From positions 5,354,369-5,418,368 of the forward strand of contig NZ_KV917374.1 of the NCBI RefSeq assembly GCF_002019645.1: a stretch of DNA of 64,000 nt. The letters run 5' to 3'. A model generated the notes under the pieces. The model did no database searches, was not told the DNA's origin, and saw only the letters and a list, made by a program, of their open reading frames with translations. This DNA is from Litchfieldia alkalitelluris (GTDB lineage Bacteria; Bacillota; Bacilli; Bacillales; Bacillaceae_L). Shown here in pieces: positions 17,792 through 27,197 of this stretch. The first letter of the stretch is position 1. Each line of letters starts with the position of its first letter. Position numbers and translations under genes: made by a program.

Positions 17792-18658
17792 ATGGATCGT
17801 TTATTTGAATCAATATTGTTTGATTTAAAGCCCTTTCATTGGATTTATCGTCGGATATCCGATGATAACTTTAGAGGATTCTACCACTGGCATCAAGGGT
17901 GTGAAATTTTATTCGTTCATCGTGGACAAGGACGTGTCATTGTTAATCAACAAACCTATGAGATGAAACCGGGAATGCTTTTCTTTTTCCAACCTTTTCA
18001 GTTACATATGGTTCATGTAGAAGTATCCAAAGAGACACCCTACGAACGAAGCATCTTACATTTCGACCCTATCTCCCAAGGGAAAAACTTACATACCTTC
18101 CCAGGGCTTAATAACTTATTCCACCGACTACAAAATGGCATTTATGAAAAGCAAGCATTTGATTTATCCGGTCGTTCCCAATATGTTGCTGAGATGTTTA
18201 ATGCCTTTGATCAATCAATTACAACAAATAACTGGGAGGAAGATTATCAGCTCTTTCTTATGCAAATCCTCTCTTGCATCCGAGCGAACTCCCAATACCA
18301 GGATTCGACCCTTCATCACAAAACATTACGTTCACTAAGATACTCGGAAAAAATCATGCAATGGATCGAAGAGCATTATATGGAATCCTTTGACTTAGAA
18401 AAGCTTTCTCTTGAACTCCATCTATCAAAGCCCTATGTATCTCGAATATTCAAACGCGAGACCGGAAGTAACCTTACTGAATACTTAACTGTTCGTAGAA
18501 TAAAGCAAGCATGTCATTTACTTCAAATGACTGATAACTCTGTTGAATTTATCGGTGTACAAGTAGGGATTGGTAATGTGTCTTATTTTATCCATTTATT
18601 TAAAAAGACAATTGGTACAACACCGCATCAGTATAGGCTTTCGCATCAAGTAATTTAG
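17792..18658 (+). CDS. AraC-family transcriptional regulator
   Basis: A 288-residue regulator with an N-terminal cupin sugar-sensing domain (HWHQGCEILFVHRGQG, MKPGMLFFFQPFQLHMV) and a C-terminal AraC double HTH (about residues 185-288: LHLSKPYVSRIFKRE, then VGIGNVSYFIHLFKK and TPHQYR). A TAGGAGG site precedes ATG. It is divergent from the GH88 operon, which is its likely target, probably activated by an unsaturated uronide or breakdown product. Confidence 0.92.
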   Translation: MDRLFESILFDLKPFHWIYRRISDDNFRGFYHWHQGCEILFVHRGQGRVIVNQQTYEMKPGMLFFFQPFQLHMVHVEVSKETPYERSILHFDPISQGKNLHTFPGLNNLFHRLQNGIYEKQAFDLSGRSQYVAEMFNAFDQSITTNNWEEDYQLFLMQILSCIRANSQYQDSTLHHKTLRSLRYSEKIMQWIEEHYMESFDLEKLSLELHLSKPYVSRIFKRETGSNLTEYLTVRRIKQACHLLQMTDNSVEFIGVQVGIGNVSYFIHLFKKTIGTTPHQYRLSHQVI

Positions 18659-18680
18659 GAATGTTGGAAAATAAAATAAA

Positions 18681-18727
18681 GAAGCTTTGAAAAAGGGAAT
18701 ATACTTTTTCAAAGCTTCTTTTATATT
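18681..18727 (+). terminator. Terminator of the AraC gene
   Basis: Perfect 15-bp stem GAAGCTTTGAAAAAG / CTTTTTCAAAGCTTC with an 8-bp loop, then TTTTATATTTT, about 20 bp after the stop. Confidence 0.93.
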
Positions 18728-18978
18728 TTACCTTTCATAGCTAATATAAATAGAAAAAAGAAGGAAAATAAAATGACTAACTCTATTTATTTAAACTCAG
18801 ACATAGGCTGAGCAAGTGATGCTAGTACAATTTCAGTTCTACTGCCAGACACATTCTGCTTTCACGTAGAATTCCTTTGATTGCTCGATCTGGTCAGATC
18901 TTCTTCGCATCTCGTCGGATTATGGAGCACACCCGCCGGATGCTCACTTTTCTCGCGTGATTTTGAATTATAGGGACA
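18728..18978. other. Gene-free gap between AraC gene and dus
   Basis: No supported gene. A 12-codon frame (ATG at 18771) behind AGAAGG is too short to call. The stretch 18850-18960 is richer in GC than its surroundings and contains GATCTGGTCAGATC, which may be a repeat fragment. Confidence 0.3.
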
Positions 18979-19962
18979 CTACTGTTCCCCCACCCCTTCA
19001 AAATTCTTTGATTCAAAGTCATGAAGCAATTCACGTACTTCATCTGTTGACTTTGTATTCATTAATTGATTTCTTAATTCACTTGCCCCGTGAAACCCTT
19101 TGACATATATCTTAAAAAAGCGATGAAGAGCAGTGAATTTTCGTAGCTTTAAATTTGAATATTTGTCATGGAGATCCATATGCAGCCTTAAGAGATCCAG
19201 CAATTCCTGACTACTATGATCTTTCGGCTCCTTTTCAAAGGCAAATGGATTATGGAAAATACCACGCCCAATCATCACCCCATCAATTCCGTATTGATGA
19301 GCAAGCTTTAAGCCTGTTTGACGGTCATGGATATCGCCATTGATCGTCAAGAGTGTATCTGGTGCAACCTCATCACGAAGCTTCTTAATTTCCGGGATCA
19401 GTTCCCAATGAGCATCTACTTTACTCATTTCTTCTCGTGTACGCAGATGAATAGAAAGATTCGCAATGTCTTGCTTCAATATGTGTGTCAACCAGTCGCG
19501 CCATTCGTCTACTTCCGTGAACCCAAGCCTTGTCTTTACACTTACAGGCAACCCTCCAGCTTTTGCTGCTTGTATTAATTCTGCTGCAACTTCTGGACGG
19601 AGGATTAAGCCACTTCCCTTTCCGTTTTGCGTCACATTAGGTACAGGACAGCCCATATTGATATCCACACCTTTAAAACCAAGTTCCGCCATTCCAATAC
19701 TCATTTGCCTAAAGTTCTCAGGCTTGTCTCCCCATATATGAGCAACAATCGGTTGTTCATCCTCTGTAAAAGTCAAACGCCCACGCACACTTTTGTTCCC
19801 CTCTGGATGACAATAACTATCCGAATTTGTAAACTCTGTAAAAAACACATCCGGTCTAGCTGCCTCACTCACTACATGACGAAAAACAACATCCGTCACT
19901 TCTTCCATTGGTGCCAGTATAAAAAAAGGTCGTGGTAAATCACGCCAAAAGTTTTCTGTCAT
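18979..19962 (-). CDS. tRNA-dihydrouridine synthase
   Basis: An FMN-dependent Dus enzyme of about 327 residues that reduces uridine in the tRNA D-loop. It has the N-terminal [11 protein letters not shown] motif, the catalytic Cys in INMGCPVPN, and the FMN phosphate site [13 protein letters not shown]. The start is uncertain: TTG 19974, TTG 19968 (best spacing from GAGAGGA) and ATG 19962 are all in frame; ATG is given here. It is shorter than, and distinct from, the DusB gene usually found beside lysS in Bacillus, so it is probably a second, YfjN-like paralogue. It stands alone between a catabolic island and the Wadjet operon. Confidence 0.9.
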   Translation of the reverse strand: MTENFWRDLPRPFFILAPMEEVTDVVFRHVVSEAARPDVFFTEFTNSDSYCHPEGNKSVRGRLTFTEDEQPIVAHIWGDKPENFRQMSIGMAELGFKGVDINMGCPVPNVTQNGKGSGLILRPEVAAELIQAAKAGGLPVSVKTRLGFTEVDEWRDWLTHILKQDIANLSIHLRTREEMSKVDAHWELIPEIKKLRDEVAPDTLLTINGDIHDRQTGLKLAHQYGIDGVMIGRGIFHNPFAFEKEPKDHSSQELLDLLRLHMDLHDKYSNLKLRKFTALHRFFKIYVKGFHGASELRNQLMNTKSTDEVRELLHDFESKNFEGVGEQ

Positions 19963-19974
19963 TTTCAAATTCAA

Positions 19975-20506
19975 ATCCTCTCATTATGGGAAATCTGGTC
20001 AATCTCTTATCCCAAAGTTGAAAAGCAAAATGTCTCTGCTTCTTTTACACTTATACCATTTTTGAGCACATTTTATCAATCTGAACAGCATTGTTAATTT
20101 CATGAAATCAGGGTTTGTATCTAAATATGTTTAATTTTTTCCTTATAGTCATCAGGATCCTCCTGTCACGTTAAAATAATACTATTGTTAAAAACAACTG
20201 ATATAAGAACAATGGAACAACGGTTTAACAGAAAAAATCTCCTGTATTCGCAAAAAAGTTTTTAACGAGAATAAGGGATAGTTGCAACATTACTTTAAGT
20301 TGAGATGTGAGGCGCACTCCACTTTTGTTTACTGTCGTTGACTACATTTTTCTCTAAAAAAGATAGAGGTGTAACTTTATTGGTAGAAACTTTTTTTATA
20401 TAGTGAAACTGAGTTAAATAAATATGCTAAAACTAGTAAACTTTTAATTTTGAGGATTATATGATAAATTCTTTTACTTCTTGGTCTATTTTCTTCCCTT
20501 ATACAG
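19975..20506. other. AT-rich gap between dus and jetC
   Basis: About 530 bp without a credible gene on either strand. It is AT-rich with short frames only. It may mark the edge of the defence island; I see no tRNA, attachment-site duplication or transposase remnant. Confidence 0.3.
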
Positions 20507-20507
20507 A

Positions 20508-20534
20508 TAAAAAACCTTCCACGAAGGAAGGTTC
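20508..20534 (-). terminator. Terminator of the Wadjet operon
   Basis: Stem GAACCTTCC / GGAAGGTTT with a TTCGT loop, followed on the minus strand by TTTTTTATC, immediately after the jetC stop codon. Confidence 0.9.
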
Positions 20535-23500
20535 TTAAAACAGGGACATTTGCTCCCGCTCCCCTAGCCGCACGATGGCTTCAGGGTCATTGTCCTTAAA
20601 GAACGCTGTTCGGATTTCTTTGTTTTTGGTCATGATTTGGGTTTCTCCGCTTGCCGACTCTCTAAGGCGACAGCTATAAATGACAGGAAAGTACTTACGA
20701 ATAAACTTTCCTTCTGCATGAGCAGTTAAAGCGATTATTTGAAAACCTAATTGCTCAGCGATGAAAAATACTGGGTCTAATACATGGTCACTCGATGCTT
20801 TTCCAAATGGATTATCGACAATAACTGTACGATGACGCTTTTGGTTGCCTTGAAGTGGCACTCTTTTTTCGGCTAAATAGTTCAGAATGCCGAGGAACAG
20901 TGTCATATTTTTACTCCATTTTTCCCCTCCAGACCAAGCGTTGGACTTTTCCCAGCTTGTTAGAGCACCACTTACTTTACCATCGTTACTTACTTTCCTA
21001 CACTTAACTGTTATGTCTTTTTCTTTCATGACATTTTTCAATAGCTGTTTTGTGTGTAACCACTTCTCAATCTGTTTTCGAATGAGGGATTCGTCCTCTT
21101 TCCCCTCATCATCTTTATATTCGTCTTTTTCTAGTTGTATTACCATCCAATCGATGTGTTGACGAAGCGCTTCTTTTCCTTCCTGCTCATCCCAATCTGG
21201 AACAGAGAAGATATATATGTCTTTCGTTTTGTCCTCTACTTTAACTCGTGTTTGCCTTGGTATTAACCTTAATTCATCTGCAATCGTTCGCAGGTAAAGA
21301 TGCAAATGAGCTATGAATTGTTGTAATTGCTTATCGTGCTCTCGCATATCCTCTTCAGCAATTTTCACTGTTCTGTGGATTCGATCACTCATTTTCTCTT
21401 GCCATTCAGTCACATCATCATACGTGAGTTTATGTTCAATCCCTGTAATACAAGTGTTTCGTAATTTTATATCAATAATGTTGTCATTACAGAATTTAAC
21501 AAAATGTACCTTTTCTTCGTTTCTCCTTTTTTCCATAGAAGTCACTTTTTCTTGCACAGATGAAATTGTTTTTATTAATTTTAAGATTATATCCATCCGC
21601 ATATAGGAATAATCTTGTTTGATTTGATCTTCTAAAAGTTGTTCCATGACATTTTCATGTAAAAAAGCAAAGCGCATATCTTGCTTCTCTAATTCAATAA
21701 TTGCTTTATTTATATCAGTCTCCAACGACATAAATCTTTTTTGCTCGCTAGTTAAAAACTTATATCGTTCCTGCAACCTTTTCCACTCTTCATCAAGCTT
21801 GCCCTTCACTTCTATTAGTGACTCTTTAAAGATTACTATTTCTTGATAAAGTTTATCAAAATCACTCTTGCGTAGATCGTATTCATTATTTGCTTTATTC
21901 CACTTTTCACGAAGACCACTCACAGTAGGTCTTAAAGCATCAATTCTTTCATCTAATTCCCTAGAATTCTTACTAAGCTTTGTAATTTCTTCATTCCCAT
22001 GAGCTGGAAATTCAATTACTTCGACTATTCCATATTGTTGCTCAAGCAGCTTCATTTCATTTGTTAGCTCTTTAAGCTTTACCTTTACTGTATCTAGTTT
22101 TTCTTCTAATTGAACTCTTCCTTGTTGCTTACCTTCTAACTGACTTCGGAGCGTTTTCCTTTCACTTACTAAAAGCTCCAAACTCTTAGAAGAATATTTC
22201 GGTTTCTCTGCTACTACCTCTTTGTAATATGTATCTCCTTTTAGTCCATATAATGGTTCCTTGGCCAACGTTAATTGATCATCTAACTCTTCAAGTATTT
22301 CACTCAAACTCTTAAGAATTCTTTTTGATTTTTCTAGTTTTCTATTCTCTACATTAATCTCTTCACGAATTCTAATTAATTCTTTCGTGTAGAATTCGAA
22401 ATCTTTCTTTTTAACAAAGTACTTTCTTCCATTACTCAACCTATTCATTAAACCGTTATATAAGCTATTTGTTTCGGATAATCGTCCCTGATAATCTCTT
22501 ATCTCTTTATCTATTTTATCTATTTGTGTAGTTAATTCATGCAACACTCTTTTTTGTTTCGCTTCTTCCTCAGAAGCTAGTTTAAACTGTTCTTTCATTT
22601 GAATAAATTGATCAAATGGGTACTTTTGTACAAATGAACGAACCTTCGCTAATGCCTCTCTCCAACTCTGTAGCTCTAATTCTTTTTTCGCCCGCTCCAC
22701 TTTCGACTCATTTGCTAACCTCTGTACCTCAGTTTTCCAGTTAGTAAATTTCTCCTTAGAGAGGTTTTCTTTCCATAGACGTGGAATAATACGTTGGTCA
22801 CTAGAATCCCCCTGACTGTGAATTAACGACCGAGCTTCTTCCTCGGTACAAATATATACCGGATGCGACATTTCCATTTCAACAGAAAGTAGCTTATTAC
22901 GCAGCTTAGCGACTTCTGCCTCAGTTACAATGAATGTGATTGCCCAATAAGGATAGTTGCTCTGATATTCCTCAACTGTTCCTTCCAAAGAACGAACCGC
23001 CTGCTGTACAAAATCTGTTCCTAGCTCAAGATAGCCAAACTGATTTCTCCATCTGTTTTTCCACAGCTCTAGCTTAGGATCTGCGGTAAACGATGTGTTA
23101 TTTTCATAGTCATCTGCAAATCTAGTCGTTTGTCTTTCTTTAAATAGTAACTCTTCTTTGTCTCTCGATAGCTTTTCGACTTTTTCTTCAAGCTGACCTA
23201 AGATCGTTTCTTCTTTTTCATAAATCGAATAATAATGCTGCCATTGTGGCATTCGAAAAACCAATTCTGTTAAGATCTCGTTTTGCTGATCTTCTATCAC
23301 ATTCATTTGTTGTTTGAACGTCGTTGCTTCTTCTCGATATCTATCGTATTCTTTTTGTACATTTGGAATAGTTTCCTTAAGCTCACGTTTCGTTTGTTCC
23401 AGTCCTTTTAAATGATTTTCATAGCTGACAATCTCTTGCTCATAACGTTGAAAATCGACGTCCCATTTAGGAAACTCATCCTCTACTCGCTCTTTTAGAG

Positions 23501-24962
23501 GGTTAGATAATATTTCTTTTGCAATTTCAGCCATATCTTTTTCTAAATAGTTTTTCTCACTTTCTAAACTAGTTTCATTTAATTTCTTATTATTCATATC
23601 TTCAACTAGTTTATCAAAAACTTCTTTCTCTCGATCTACCTCTTCCTTCTTTCTATCTATTTGGAGCTTCACTTGCTTTATATTTTCTTGAATCTTTTCT
23701 TCTTCGTTAAGATAGTATCCTTTCAAAAATGCAGTATTGTCTCCTAATTGCTCCTCTAGGTCGACCGTTTCTTCATCTTTTTCTAGCAAGCTTATCATTT
23801 CTTCAAAATGGTTATATAATTGTTCGTTTTTCTTTATTTCCGCATTAACCTTCGATACTCTCAGTTGTGCTAGTCGAATTTTCTTTTCTTTTTGATCCTG
23901 TACTAATTGATCAAAATCATCCTGCTCTACTTTATATTTTTCAAACGCATCATCTTTCTTTTGTTCCAGTAGTGAGATCTCATAGGATTTCTCCTTCCTT
24001 TCCCACTCATTCTTCTCAGCTTGCCAATCTTCTATGCTAGTCTGTATTTTTGATAAAGTTGCTTTCGTCTCTTCCTGCTCTTGCTTCGTATGAAAATATA
24101 GAGCTTTCGCATTCACTTTTTGTTCATCTAATCTTTTTTCTTCCTTATCTAATTGTTTAAAGGCTGAGACATAGCTTTCTATTTGCTTTTCTACTTGTTT
24201 GTTCTCTTCAATGACTCGTCGTAACCGTTTATGAGCTTTGAAATGCTCACGTTGTTTCTCAAAAGTTTGTACAAAATCAACTGACCCTTTGCCAGCGATT
24301 GCTTCTTCTACTGTTGGAATAAGTAATTGGTCTACAAGCTGCGAGGTCGTTTTACAGCCATCAAAATAACTTTCCACTCCACCCTCTGAACTATTAATTA
24401 CTATTATTTTTTTCCACTCAGAAGCAATGATTTTAAACCTGTCTTCTAAGTGCTGATGATAACCTTTAACCGTATCAAATGTGTGTGCCTTTAAGGGATG
24501 GGTTGACTTCATTGTCGTATAATAATCATGCATCTCATCTCGGCTCGCAGGTCGTACCTTTCCACCTACATTCGTTCGGACAAATGGCAATTGCTCGATT
24601 CTATGCTTGTCCCCTTCCTCATACTCATACGTGTAACGGTTCGATTTCATTCCTTCTTTTTCCATATATAAAGTTACAGCTGTTAGTCCATAGCGTCTTG
24701 GGCGTTCATTAATGATCCATTCAATTGCAATATGTGCACTCGATGCCTCGAGAGAGAGGGTATCCTTCATTTTACGTTCTGCGAGCTCGACATTGGGTAG
24801 TATCGCTTGAATAGCAGTCTGAATGAATACTGTCTTTCCTCCGCCATTTTCAAGTAAAATCGCCCCGTTATGGCTATCAAATAGGAAAATATCGTCATTA
24901 TACCGCTTTGCTCCACCTTCATACACAACATTGGTGAACCTAATCTTTGAAATGGAAGGCAT
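20535..24962 (-). CDS. jetC: Wadjet SMC-like ATPase JetC (MksB type)
   Basis: A 1475-residue SMC-type ATPase, the motor of a Wadjet/MksBEFG system that extrudes plasmid DNA loops so that they can be cleaved. Walker A is at residues 38-44 (ENGGGKT). Two very long, charged coiled-coil regions fill most of residues 230-1330, with a globular interruption around 640-760. The ABC signature SGGEKW starts at residue 1344, and Walker B is VIVDNPFG near 1380, with Asn after the Asp as in related SbcC/JetC proteins. The H-loop lies in LTAHAEG. TAATG overlap with jetB and an AAGGAGG site show coupled translation. It is longer than many JetC proteins. It is the last gene of the operon. Confidence 0.88.
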   Translation of the reverse strand: MPSISKIRFTNVVYEGGAKRYNDDIFLFDSHNGAILLENGGGKTVFIQTAIQAILPNVELAERKMKDTLSLEASSAHIAIEWIINERPRRYGLTAVTLYMEKEGMKSNRYTYEYEEGDKHRIEQLPFVRTNVGGKVRPASRDEMHDYYTTMKSTHPLKAHTFDTVKGYHQHLEDRFKIIASEWKKIIVINSSEGGVESYFDGCKTTSQLVDQLLIPTVEEAIAGKGSVDFVQTFEKQREHFKAHKRLRRVIEENKQVEKQIESYVSAFKQLDKEEKRLDEQKVNAKALYFHTKQEQEETKATLSKIQTSIEDWQAEKNEWERKEKSYEISLLEQKKDDAFEKYKVEQDDFDQLVQDQKEKKIRLAQLRVSKVNAEIKKNEQLYNHFEEMISLLEKDEETVDLEEQLGDNTAFLKGYYLNEEEKIQENIKQVKLQIDRKKEEVDREKEVFDKLVEDMNNKKLNETSLESEKNYLEKDMAEIAKEILSNPLKERVEDEFPKWDVDFQRYEQEIVSYENHLKGLEQTKRELKETIPNVQKEYDRYREEATTFKQQMNVIEDQQNEILTELVFRMPQWQHYYSIYEKEETILGQLEEKVEKLSRDKEELLFKERQTTRFADDYENNTSFTADPKLELWKNRWRNQFGYLELGTDFVQQAVRSLEGTVEEYQSNYPYWAITFIVTEAEVAKLRNKLLSVEMEMSHPVYICTEEEARSLIHSQGDSSDQRIIPRLWKENLSKEKFTNWKTEVQRLANESKVERAKKELELQSWREALAKVRSFVQKYPFDQFIQMKEQFKLASEEEAKQKRVLHELTTQIDKIDKEIRDYQGRLSETNSLYNGLMNRLSNGRKYFVKKKDFEFYTKELIRIREEINVENRKLEKSKRILKSLSEILEELDDQLTLAKEPLYGLKGDTYYKEVVAEKPKYSSKSLELLVSERKTLRSQLEGKQQGRVQLEEKLDTVKVKLKELTNEMKLLEQQYGIVEVIEFPAHGNEEITKLSKNSRELDERIDALRPTVSGLREKWNKANNEYDLRKSDFDKLYQEIVIFKESLIEVKGKLDEEWKRLQERYKFLTSEQKRFMSLETDINKAIIELEKQDMRFAFLHENVMEQLLEDQIKQDYSYMRMDIILKLIKTISSVQEKVTSMEKRRNEEKVHFVKFCNDNIIDIKLRNTCITGIEHKLTYDDVTEWQEKMSDRIHRTVKIAEEDMREHDKQLQQFIAHLHLYLRTIADELRLIPRQTRVKVEDKTKDIYIFSVPDWDEQEGKEALRQHIDWMVIQLEKDEYKDDEGKEDESLIRKQIEKWLHTKQLLKNVMKEKDITVKCRKVSNDGKVSGALTSWEKSNAWSGGEKWSKNMTLFLGILNYLAEKRVPLQGNQKRHRTVIVDNPFGKASSDHVLDPVFFIAEQLGFQIIALTAHAEGKFIRKYFPVIYSCRLRESASGETQIMTKNKEIRTAFFKDNDPEAIVRLGEREQMSLF

Positions 24963-25705
24963 TAGACCCCCTCCTTTTGACGATCAACTGAATAAATAAA
25001 CTCCAAAATTCCTCGGTTATACTCTAGCTCCATGAAATATCTTTGTACGATTACTTTTGCTTTTTCCGTTAACTGTAGTTCATCATTACCAATGTCTTGT
25101 ACTAACTCTTGCGCGACTAAGAATCTTTTTACCGTATGAAGAAAGCTAAGTCTACTAATCGTTCTTCCTGACTGTGCTTTAGCGGTCTCTTTTAAATCAT
25201 CCATATCTGCCCATTTACCAATAATTGCACTCCAGTTGTATTCATAATCCTTCTCGAGCTCTGTTAACTCTTCTTCTTCAATTGCTTGTAGCGTTTCTAG
25301 CCGTTCATTAACTTGTTCTAGCCAATCACTCATTGAAATAAAATCGCGTGTTGGATTTGTTGTTTGGTAGCTATCATAAAATTCTCCAATTAGAATAATT
25401 ATGGTCACATACATAAAATAAATATCTGCATTGAGCGTTTTCCCAGTAAAGTATGTTTTTTTCAATGTATCGTTGGAAATATGGAAGATAGAATTAATGG
25501 CAAGTGGAACAAAATAGAGTCGTTCCCCTACGGAGAAGATGGTACAATCTACTTCTTGTGCAAACTGGTCGACCAATCCTCTAACCTTGTCTTCTGCTAA
25601 ATAAAGTCTGAGCTCATCCCCTTCACTATATCCCTTTCGACTAATCTTCGCGTAAATTTGAAAGGCCTTCATCACTTCATCTTGTCTATAATCCATTCTC
25701 TTCAC
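24962..25705 (-). CDS. jetB: Wadjet KITE subunit JetB (MksE type)
   Basis: A 247-residue acidic protein at the position and size of the winged-helix KITE subunit that bridges kleisin and SMC heads. It has no catalytic motif. The C-terminal part (FLHTVKRFLVAQELV, LTEKAKVIVQRYFMELE) looks like a winged helix. Assignment rests mainly on operon context between a kleisin-like and an SMC-like gene. The start may be GTG 25705 or ATG 25696; both overlap the end of jetA. It is not obviously DUF4194, so the system is probably not a type I Wadjet. Confidence 0.78.
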   Translation of the reverse strand: MKRMDYRQDEVMKAFQIYAKISRKGYSEGDELRLYLAEDKVRGLVDQFAQEVDCTIFSVGERLYFVPLAINSIFHISNDTLKKTYFTGKTLNADIYFMYVTIIILIGEFYDSYQTTNPTRDFISMSDWLEQVNERLETLQAIEEEELTELEKDYEYNWSAIIGKWADMDDLKETAKAQSGRTISRLSFLHTVKRFLVAQELVQDIGNDELQLTEKAKVIVQRYFMELEYNRGILEFIYSVDRQKEGV

Positions 25706-27197
25706 CCACTTTTAAACGCATTGTCATGTTTTGAATTGAAAATCGCTCCGTCACATTAATAATCTCTTGTAATTCTTCAACTTCTATAAAGGAATACTGG
25801 TGTTTAATTAATTCTAAAACTTCCTCAAACAATGATTCATTACGATTCTCTGTTTTTTCATATGCAATCGGCGAACGTTGATGCATGACATACCAAAATT
25901 GATAAAATATTCTTCTATTTAACCAATCCAAATCCGCTTCAAGGATATGTTCTATAACTTCTTTTAATGTAATTTCCTCTTTCCCTTGCATAACCATTAA
26001 TACAAGATTCATAATATCCCTGAATAGTTTTCGGACCTTCGCATTTTCCAGTTCCTGCAATACCTCATCTGAGAAATCATCAAAGTCAGTTGTGCGCTCT
26101 CCCCCGTCTTGTGTTTCAATACGCTGTTCTGAAAATATAACTAGTGGTGACCATGTTTCACTTTGTTCGATGTTCAGAAATGGCTCTATTAACTGTTTTG
26201 ATGCGACTAAAGGTAAAGGTTTGCTTACGAGTGCAGCCGTAATCTCTTGCTTGAAGTTAAAAGAGTCAATACCTACATAATATAGAGCCTCTTGTGCGGC
26301 GTTTAACGCTGTTGTTTTTAAATCAATGCTTTCCTTCAATAACATGGTATGGTTATGATGCACCTCACCAAGCTCTTGATCAATTTGTAAAATTAATTCA
26401 TAAGCTTTTCGGTCCTTCTCGGAGTTCATATCGTATGCTAAGCGGTTCTTCGTTTCTTTTACAAATGTATGTAATTCACTGAATTCTTCATTCTCTCTCG
26501 TTAATCGTGTATTGATATCCTCGACCATTTGTTTATAACGGTCGTATGTTTCATCAGAAATGATATTTCGTTGGATTTCATGCTTCACAACCGTCATTCG
26601 ATTTCTTAACGATTCTACATCAATATGCATTTCATCAATCTGCCTTAACGCTCCGACAAATTCCCCTTTTTCTAGTTGTTTTCTCAAGACTAACTGGTTA
26701 ATAGATAACTGAAATTCAGTAAAATATTCCTTTGTCGCAAAAACTAATTCTAGGCCTTGTTCATCCAATTTATAGTATTGGGTATTCGTATTGATATCTG
26801 CTCGATCTGCTTTCAAAATCGAATAATGTACAGATTCATGTTCCCTAGTTTCCCAGTTATAAAATACTTTTTCATTCCGCTTCCCACTAGGTGGTCGAAA
26901 GGTTTCAACTACGGTTCTAGCAACCTTTTCATATCCTTCTAGGGTAAGTGAATATTCCCCTTGATTTAACTCGTAAAAATACTCCGCTAAATCTTGGATA
27001 CTCGTTTTTTTATTTCGTATTAACATATTTTCAAAGAAAAACAAAAGGGTTAACAGACCATATCCGAAGTAATCAATGGGCTGGTTTTTCTTATCCTTCT
27101 CCCGCTTATTTTCTAATCGGAATAATGGGTCAAATAAAGATAATCGCTGCATTCGTTCACGATAATTTTCCGTTATCCCTTTTAATTGTCTGTCCAT
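25686..27197 (-). CDS. jetA: Wadjet kleisin-like subunit JetA (MksF type)
   Basis: A 503-residue protein at the kleisin position of a JetABCD operon. The N-terminus looks like a winged-helix domain (YFGYGLLTLLFFFENMLI ... DLAEYFYELNQ). The middle (about 180-310) is a helical bundle rich in charged heptads, and the C-terminus (ITLKEVIEHILEADLDWL) is another winged-helix-like region. ATG 27197 is chosen since GGAGGAA is 6 bases upstream; the TTG at 27212 is inside that ribosome site. It overlaps the end of jetD by 16 bp, so translation is coupled. No enzyme motif is visible. Confidence 0.78.
   Translation of the reverse strand: MDRQLKGITENYRERMQRLSLFDPLFRLENKREKDKKNQPIDYFGYGLLTLLFFFENMLIRNKKTSIQDLAEYFYELNQGEYSLTLEGYEKVARTVVETFRPPSGKRNEKVFYNWETREHESVHYSILKADRADINTNTQYYKLDEQGLELVFATKEYFTEFQLSINQLVLRKQLEKGEFVGALRQIDEMHIDVESLRNRMTVVKHEIQRNIISDETYDRYKQMVEDINTRLTRENEEFSELHTFVKETKNRLAYDMNSEKDRKAYELILQIDQELGEVHHNHTMLLKESIDLKTTALNAAQEALYYVGIDSFNFKQEITAALVSKPLPLVASKQLIEPFLNIEQSETWSPLVIFSEQRIETQDGGERTTDFDDFSDEVLQELENAKVRKLFRDIMNLVLMVMQGKEEITLKEVIEHILEADLDWLNRRIFYQFWYVMHQRSPIAYEKTENRNESLFEEVLELIKHQYSFIEVEELQEIINVTERFSIQNMTMRLKVGEENGL

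Noticed and set aside
18850-18960. tRNA or attachment-site remnant beside dus
   Set aside because: GC-rich and partly palindromic, but no cloverleaf or direct repeat pair could be drawn.
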